DNA of 24,456 bases from Chara braunii. Taxonomy: Eukaryota > Streptophyta > Charophyceae > Charales > Characeae. The notes beneath the pieces were generated by a model that was not told where the DNA came from, did not search any database, and was given only the letters and a program-made list of their open reading frames with translations. The stretch is from NCBI GenBank assembly GCA_003427395.1, contig BFEA01000873.1, positions 170,610 to 195,065 on the forward strand, read 5' to 3'. The position numbers were made by a program, and so were the translations under genes. Shown here piece after piece: positions 19,061 through 24,456 of this stretch (positions are counted from its first letter, which is position 1; each line of letters opens with the position of its first letter).

Positions 19061-20131
19061 CTACTGGGCATCAACAGCGTCCCCTCCAGTATCTGCGTCA
19101 TCGTTATCATCTGAGGAGTGTGACGGAGCCTCGTACTCGCTCTCCGACCCGTCACCGCTGCCTTGCTCATCATCGTCGTCATCCTCCTGAACCTCGACAC
19201 GCCTCGTCCTGTCCGCAGCACCACGAGAACGAGTCCTCACTCCATGCATGGATATGGGCGATAGTGACCCGCCCCCTATAGCACCGAGCGATCCCAACAA
19301 CCTCTCTGTTGCTCCTGCGGCGCCCTGTCTCCCTCTACCCCTCCCCGATCGACCCCCTGGGGGGCACCCGCGTGGTCTACCCTGCACTGCAGGTCTCTGT
19401 GGCAGCTCTCGCCCACGTGTGTCAGGGACCTTCCTCTTCCTCCCTCTCGTCGAAGTGTTGTCAACAATGGCAGACGACACTCGCGTAGGGAGTGGAGGAA
19501 CCGCAACTGAAACGACCGGTCCACTGCACACAGGATCCGAATGACTGCGAGCCACTGGGGCCACCGATGGAACACCTCGACTGCCCTGCGAATGCTGTGC
19601 CGCTATGCTCATGGATGACGACAACTGCCCAACAGGCGTCGTGGCAGTAGGAGACGATGTACGAGGGGGAAGAGTCAAGCCGGGTCCGCGAACCACAGTA
19701 CGACCATGTAAGACAGGCAGCGGAGGAGCGGTATAGAATGACACATGCCGAAGTGCAGCGGAAGTCATCCCAGCTCCAGGACTCCCTCCAAGCGTCGTCG
19801 TCGTCGTCGTCGCTGTGTGCGGCTCCGTGCTCTCTAACGTACGAGGGGCCTCTGCCGATGTGGGAGCAACCTCCTCGTCCGTGGAAGGGGGCTCTATGTC
19901 TGTCTCGTGGCCCCCCTCATCCGTAACAGCTCCCTCCTGCTGCACAATACCTGTGCGTGTGGCTGTCTCCATCACACACGGGTGCCCAGTGTGATGTCCT
20001 GCCACAGCCTCCCCGATAGTAAGGGGCACCTCTGAATGGAAGGGTGCAAGAGTGGTATCATCCGTGCCCGTACACGCAGATGGGTCATGTCGCGCTGGGG
20101 ACGACAACGATGTGGGAACACCCTCTGTCTC
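19061..20131 (-). pseudogene. C-terminal tail of the hAT protein, cut off by an in-frame TGA
   Basis: The frame of the hAT gene stays open after its TGA (20132-20134) for 356 codons to TAG (19061-19063). The first ATG-like start offered here is TTG, so an independent gene is unlikely. Composition changes along it: a serine/threonine/proline-rich part with a threonine run from ACG codons (19796-19813), then a basic stretch with RGRKRK and AT-hook-like GRPRG and GRGRGR words, then an acidic tail (EVQEDDDDDEQ). This suits a nuclear DNA-binding protein tail. A GTGAGA motif overlaps the TGA, so an intron removing the stop is possible. Otherwise this is a nonsense mutation or a sequence error. Confidence 0.6.
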
Positions 20132-23100
20132 TCACGCCCTGTCATCCAACCTAGTCTGCTGCCTAGAGATGACGGTAGCGGCCTCCAACTCCTCCGCAGC
20201 GGGACCTGTCACCTGATCCTCGACAACGGGATGCGGCTCCTCTAAAACAGTGGCATGTGTCACACGCTCNTCGNTAACAGGAGNGCTCCCCTGCTCCTCA
20301 GGAACAGGAGCGCTCCCCTGCTCCTCAACGGCGGGACATGGCTGTTGTGCTACACGACCCGGGACAGGGGCATCACAATGCTCCGCTCCTGTCCCAACAA
20401 CAAATGGCATACCAAACGATGAAGCAGGGGGGGGTGGGGCTACCACCTCCGCCGTGAGTGTCGATCCTACCTCTGTGGTAGCTGCACTAGAGCCTGCCTC
20501 ACCGTCGAAGGTGGTCGCACGAAAGCCCGTATCCACACGACGGTCCTGCTGAACCTCTGCACTCCCCTCATTCGGTCTGCGACACTCGTGAATGTCCTTC
20601 ATCATATGAAGGGTGTGTCTGGAGCCGTGCAGGTAGCCGTCCAGGTCATCCACAATGTCAAGGCCCCCCCATCTGTCCCAAACACGAGAGACGAGAGGAT
20701 CATCACGCACTACCTTTTTCCCCTTCCCTGCTGCCGCAATCTCCTCGGTCATGTCCTTCCCCTCCCAGACGTCATCCGCCTGGTAAATGACGTCCTCCTC
20801 GTCCTCATCCTCGTAGTCCCTCCCCTGCAACAGTCGTACACTAGCACGATCCCCCCCCTCCTTGCGCCGACTACGAATCTCTGCCTCCACCTCCTCAGGG
20901 ATCGTCATGCTGTCGTCATACACCTCCTCAGAGGCAGCGCNGACCTGCGGCTCCGGCGGATCCTCCACCATATCCTCCCAAACATCCACGAAACCCCTCC
21001 GGGGACCCGACTGAGCTCGCAGAAGCTGCATGTTCCAATGGATGAACACGACCTTCCGCAGACTGTCACTCGAGAGTTTATTGCGCCTCTTCGAGTGAAT
21101 GAAGTCGTGCGAGGCCCAATTCCTCTCGCAAGGAGAGGCAGTGGACCACATAGCGAGCACCTTGATGGCAACTTCCCGCAAACGCGGGAAGTCGCCACCA
21201 TGCGGATACCACCAATACGCGGGGTGCATCCTCCCCGCGTCCGCCTTCACCTTGTCGTTCGTCCACCATTTTGGCCTGGGGCTCGCGTGGGGATCATCAT
21301 GGTGGAACAAGTACAAAGCGAACCACAACTTGTCGTGCTCCTCTGACCCCCGGCCATCGATAGTGAACCTGGATAAATGATCCAGCGCACTCTGCACAAC
21401 CGTGCTGCCAGTATCCGCCAACAAAGACACATCTCGTCGTCGCGGGTCCACCAGGTATGCGAGCGCATGCGCTGGCTGCCGCATCATGCTGCAACGGTAC
21501 TCCACCCTGTCCAAAATCTCTGTCTCCTCCTCCTCAGAAAGACCAGTGTCGCGAACTCGCTGTCTGATCCTGTCCACAAACCCCCACAGGGTGGGGGGGG
21601 AAGAACCGTCCCTATCCATGTCACGCAACAGACTATACGCCGGCTGCATGACATCCTGTACGCGGTGCGCACTCTCCCAAAACAAGTCGGACATCACAAG
21701 CTGTCGAACGGGGCGCTCATCCTGGGCTGCCTTCCCCTTCCATGGGGTGGAGCGCCATCTCACACTGCCCACAACATCCCTCAATATGCGCTCCTGATCG
21801 GTAAGGCGCTCCACCATCTGGAATGCCGACCCGAACCGTGTGTCACATGGTCGGATCAGCTCTAGCTGCCCTCGGCCCTTAAAGGAGCGATGATACGTGA
21901 GGGCCTTCTGAATGTTCTTGAAGAACATCACAACCTTGTGTGTGTTCTTCAAAATAGGGCGCACCCACTGGAAGCACGTGATGTCTCGAAGGAGTAGACT
22001 CAAGCAATGGGCCACACAGGGGAGCCAAGGGATCCGAGAGATGGCGCTGTCGGGATGGTCCTGCAACCGCTGCGCAGCCACCTTATTGGCGTACGCATTG
22101 TGAGTGCAATACGCATTGACAACGTCAACGCCAATATCTCGGATGACGTCCTCCGACAAATCCGCGAGTGCCACACCAGTTTTGTCCCTCTCCGACATGT
22201 CGACGGTGGTGATCAAGACTGACCCGTCCTCGCCTGCTGCAATGAAGTTGACGACGGGCTTGTACGACCTCATTGTAGCCCCGTCTGTCATCATGGTGCA
22301 CCCTGTGAGCTTCCATTTCGCCTTCTTCGGTGCAACTCTTTCCGCAATCTCGTGGTAGATCTCATCTAGGAGCCGTGTGCGCATGTCTGTGTATGACGGT
22401 AGGACCAAAGCTGGCCCAATCGTCATCCACATCAATGATACCATAAAGTCATGCAGCTCCTGTGTGGTCTTGAGGTGCATGAACGAGAAAGGTACCCCAG
22501 CCCTGAACAACGCTCTCGCCCACAACCTCTCGTACTGCTGCTGCAAACCCCCACTGACCCAACTATCCAACCTCGTCTGCAGCATTCGACGATCATGGGG
22601 CACGACGACGCCCGATGGGCCAGATGTGCCCTCCGTCCTGAGCCACGCCATGTTCACTCCCCACCTCGAACACTGTCGTAAAGTGTCATCCGAGCGGGTC
22701 GGCTGTCGCCCCGCCTCGAGGACTCGTATCCTCTCTCTCAGCGTAGTGAGCTCGTCCTCTACGCGCACACCGCCAACCCGTCCCTCATCCGTCATGGGGG
22801 GATCCACCCCTCGGCCTCCCGACTCGTCTCCGTGGTCAGCAGCCCGGTCATCTGCCATGCGTGCAGCAGGGGTGGCTGCGTCATCGGCCCTTCGCAGGTC
22901 CTCCATCTCCAACCCCTCCTCGCGGACATCCATGTGCCTCTCTGCCATAGCCCTCCCCACAGGGTCCGTGATGGAGACCCCGTCTCTCGTTAACTTGTAC
23001 AAAATCTCTCCTGTACGAAATCTGTAGTGCGCAGCCGGGCGGGTGAAGTGGTCCTCTGCCTTCGTCCGTGCCCCAACCAATATATGGTTGCACAATGTGC

Positions 23101-23275
23101 AACGCAACTTGTACTGCCCCCTTCCTCGTACTCCCACCTCCTGTCCCTGACGCACCCATTCCCATACCGCATGCTTTCCTTGCAGCCAGCGCTGTCGACT
23201 CTCATCGGCCTCCTGGAAAGGCGCCTCCCGGTCCGGGAGGCTGGTGAACCTCCCTCGTGATCCTGGTCGGGACAT
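20132..23275 (-). CDS. hAT-family transposase-like protein (BED / DUF659 / hAT-C)
   Basis: The frame encodes 1047 residues from ATG at 23275; the in-frame codon before it is GTG, so ATG is preferred. A BED-like zinc finger uses C59, C62, H76 and H83. A short coiled coil lies at about 170-188. DUF659 spans about 260-425 (GCTMMTDGATMRS, then PCVAHC). The hAT dimerisation region spans about 640-760 (SPCERNWASHDFIHSKRRNKL). hAT transposases cut and join DNA with an Asp-Asp-Glu triad. Here D331 and E717 fit, but the second Asp is H392 (CTHNA in place of the usual TDNA). Activity is therefore doubtful and a domesticated or dead copy likely. Acidic and proline-rich sequence follows, with a 27-bp repeat holding Ns at 20270-20284. 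No terminal inverted repeats were found. Confidence 0.9.
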   Translation of the reverse strand: MSRPGSRGRFTSLPDREAPFQEADESRQRWLQGKHAVWEWVRQGQEVGVRGRGQYKLRCTLCNHILVGARTKAEDHFTRPAAHYRFRTGEILYKLTRDGVSITDPVGRAMAERHMDVREEGLEMEDLRRADDAATPAARMADDRAADHGDESGGRGVDPPMTDEGRVGGVRVEDELTTLRERIRVLEAGRQPTRSDDTLRQCSRWGVNMAWLRTEGTSGPSGVVVPHDRRMLQTRLDSWVSGGLQQQYERLWARALFRAGVPFSFMHLKTTQELHDFMVSLMWMTIGPALVLPSYTDMRTRLLDEIYHEIAERVAPKKAKWKLTGCTMMTDGATMRSYKPVVNFIAAGEDGSVLITTVDMSERDKTGVALADLSEDVIRDIGVDVVNAYCTHNAYANKVAAQRLQDHPDSAISRIPWLPCVAHCLSLLLRDITCFQWVRPILKNTHKVVMFFKNIQKALTYHRSFKGRGQLELIRPCDTRFGSAFQMVERLTDQERILRDVVGSVRWRSTPWKGKAAQDERPVRQLVMSDLFWESAHRVQDVMQPAYSLLRDMDRDGSSPPTLWGFVDRIRQRVRDTGLSEEEETEILDRVEYRCSMMRQPAHALAYLVDPRRRDVSLLADTGSTVVQSALDHLSRFTIDGRGSEEHDKLWFALYLFHHDDPHASPRPKWWTNDKVKADAGRMHPAYWWYPHGGDFPRLREVAIKVLAMWSTASPCERNWASHDFIHSKRRNKLSSDSLRKVVFIHWNMQLLRAQSGPRRGFVDVWEDMVEDPPEPQVXAASEEVYDDSMTIPEEVEAEIRSRRKEGGDRASVRLLQGRDYEDEDEEDVIYQADDVWEGKDMTEEIAAAGKGKKVVRDDPLVSRVWDRWGGLDIVDDLDGYLHGSRHTLHMMKDIHECRRPNEGSAEVQQDRRVDTGFRATTFDGEAGSSAATTEVGSTLTAEVVAPPPPASSFGMPFVVGTGAEHCDAPVPGRVAQQPCPAVEEQGSAPVPEEQGSXPVXXERVTHATVLEEPHPVVEDQVTGPAAEELEAATVISRQQTRLDDRA
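20267..20327. repeat. 27-bp coding repeat containing three Ns
   Basis: CTCCTCAGGAACAGGAGC-type units start at 20267, 20294 and 20321 (the last partial) and encode APVPEEQGS-like residues on the minus strand. All three Ns of this stretch (20270, 20274, 20284) fall in the first unit, where reads from neighbouring units would be easily confused. This explains the undefined residues near the C-terminus of the hAT frame. Confidence 0.75.
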
Positions 23276-23284
23276 CACACAACC

Positions 23285-23286
<2 letters not shown>

Positions 23287-23338
<52 letters not shown>
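23287..23338. repeat. CT microsatellite just upstream of the hAT start
   Basis: A CT run of about 52 bp begins 12 bp upstream of the hAT ATG, so on the coding strand the leader is a GA run. If the gene is transcribed through it, the leader would be GA-rich. If not, the repeat may have replaced the promoter. No TATA-like element is obvious nearby. Confidence 0.85.
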
Positions 23339-23341
<3 letters not shown>

Positions 23342-23531
23342 TATCTCTCTTTATGTATATCTCTGTCGCACGTAATCCAGCATCTGAATTACTGCCTTTG
23401 ATCATAACCTGCACAAATAGAAAGAAAAATCGCGGTTCTATTGGTCGTTTGATTGAAAGATAGTAGGATTGATTGATTGATTGATTGATTAATTGGTTGC
23501 TCAGATCCCGATACATGCTAGACATCAATGA
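23339..23531. other. Spacer with GATT repeats; no gene seen
   Basis: Short spacer with a GATT tetranucleotide run (about 23468-23492). Nothing coding was recognised. The same tetranucleotide appears again in the foldback near 24200. Confidence 0.6.
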
Positions 23532-23956
23532 TCAACCCCAACCAATGTCGAACTATAGATCGACGTTCATCCTGATACATGCAAACTGGTACAGGTCAAC
23601 CCCAACCAATGTCGAACTACAGATCAACGTTCATCCTCATACATGCGAACTGGTACTTCGACCTTGGTTGGGGTTGATCTGTATGAGTTTGCATCCTAAC
23701 AGGGACTAACCTGACAGGGACTGACCTGACATCAATGACTTGGATACGAAACCCGACTTGACAGGGACTGACCTGACATCTAATGATACTTCATATATGT
23801 GAGAAGAGGCGAGATAGCAAACTGTGAAGTACCGAACTGGTACTAACAGAGCAAGAACCGACCATTCACACGGAGCAAAAGATAGCACAGCAGAATGCAA
23901 GACATCAATTATCAACCCCAACCAATGTCGAACTACAGATCGACATTCATCATCGT
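23532..23956. repeat. 64-bp direct repeats with a third distant and one inverted copy
   Basis: Units start with TCAACCCCAACCAATGTCGA at 23532 and 23596 (period 64), and again at 23912 as a partial copy of about 45 bp. A shorter inverted piece, GGTTGGGGTTGATCTGTATG, lies at 23665-23684. Between them, TGACAGGGACTGACCTGACA occurs twice (about 23713 and 23758). The third unit is preceded by GACATCAAT as the first is, so it was probably copied with flanking sequence. No gene is supported. Confidence 0.75.
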
Positions 23957-24040
23957 TGCAGGGTGTGAAAGCCAAGGATCCGCAAAGTGATGAAAAGGAC
24001 CGAAATGAAGGAGGAGGAGGAGGTCACGTTTTTTTTTTTT

Positions 24041-24041
24041 T

Positions 24042-24072
<31 letters not shown>

Positions 24073-24218
24073 TAATCAATCAATAATCAATCAATCAAGA
24101 AAAAAAAAAAAACGAACAGAACGAAAAAACAAATTTCAATCGAATCAGTGGATTCGATTGGATTTTTTTTTTTTTTTCGTTCGGTTCGTTTTTTTTTTCT
24201 TGATTGATTGATTGATTG
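24041..24218. repeat. Large foldback with AATC/GATT ends
   Basis: CAATCGAATC (24137-24146) and GATTCGATTG (24151-24160) form the centre around AGTG. Outward, A-rich sequence with CGAACAGAACG faces T-rich sequence with CGTTCGGTTCG. Then CAATCAATCAAG (24088-24099) faces CTTGATTGATTG (24199-24210). AATC tetranucleotides extend the left side from 24041 and GATT the right side to 24218. It resembles a small foldback element; no coding content. Confidence 0.8.
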
Positions 24219-24456
24219 CAGCAGGCTGGGCTCTGAGCACGTAGTAGTATCCCAAGTAGAGAGTACAAATGCACCGAGAAAACCATCCATAAAGAGCAAT
24301 ACAATGAAGTATTGAGCCAATGTCGAAGCCCGTAGGCCACACCAACACAGTATCCAGAGTCGCTCTCTCTGTTTGGCGCCCAGCGCCCAGCCTACTTTAC
24401 CATACAGAGGGAGGAGAAGGGTAGGAGGAAGAGGAAGAGGAGGAGGAGGGGGAGGA
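24219..24456. other. Window end; no gene seen, GA/GAG-rich edge
   Basis: The TTGATTGATTGCAG|CAGG at about 24205-24225 resembles a splice acceptor on the plus strand, but no exon could be recognised after it. TGGCGCCCAGCGCCCAGCC near 24375 is a short GC-rich repeat. The last 45 bp are GAGGAGG-rich purine repeats running off the edge. Confidence 0.5.

Noticed and set aside
20588-21346. 252-codon plus-strand frame, with other plus-strand frames up to 23027
   Set aside because: These are shadows of the GC-rich hAT gene on the minus strand, which has clear domains; the plus frames have none.

Overview
The window looks like nuclear DNA of a eukaryote with a large, repeat-rich genome. I lean towards a green-lineage organism, possibly a charophyte alga such as Chara. 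The only recognisable protein gene is a plant-style hAT transposase (BED zinc finger, DUF659, hAT dimerisation region). The rest is non-coding, rich in microsatellites, and has splice-site-like borders in two places. The organism is an inference. Single N bases at 316, 20270, 20274, 20284 and 20941 mark this as draft sequence.

Positions 1-620 hold a perfect foldback at the very edge, long TC microsatellites and a GC-rich tract with a 47-bp direct repeat. Positions about 780-18118 are dominated by one large non-coding repeat family that I call the hairpin-array unit. Copy A (about 2633-5750) and copy B (10035-about 13310) run on the plus strand. Copy C (about 15300-18118) runs on the minus strand and lacks its start. 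In order, the unit has: a head of about 250 bp with three clear conserved hairpins; a candidate spliceosomal intron of 103 or 110 bp with conserved borders; an array of short hairpins; five tandem units of about 124 bp (copies B and C only); a tail (homologous in B and C); and a block of about 150 bp with a conserved palindrome. That block is present at about 783, 6794 and, inverted, 15298. The layout suggests a degenerate array of 6-7.4 kb units.

The most unusual feature is the hairpin array. Each hairpin keeps the same inner sequence (CATT, a 12-nt loop, AATG, then usually one unpaired purine), while the outer arms differ in sequence yet stay complementary. Corresponding hairpins in A, B and C show paired substitutions and G-U wobbles. 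The wobbles pair only on the strand that reads head to tail, which points to selection on an RNA. I do not recognise this RNA and know of no name for it.

Between B and C lies a head-to-tail dimer of a foldback MITE (13436-14480). Positions 18119-19060 are low-complexity and minisatellite DNA. Positions 19061-23275 on the minus strand carry the hAT gene. It is a 1047-codon frame ended by TGA, followed in the same frame by 356 further open codons that look like its missing C-terminal tail. The presumed second catalytic aspartate is replaced by histidine, so the protein is probably not an active transposase. Positions 23276-24456 hold a CT microsatellite, 64-bp repeats and a second large foldback. 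No tRNA, rRNA, CRISPR array or bacterial operon structure was seen.
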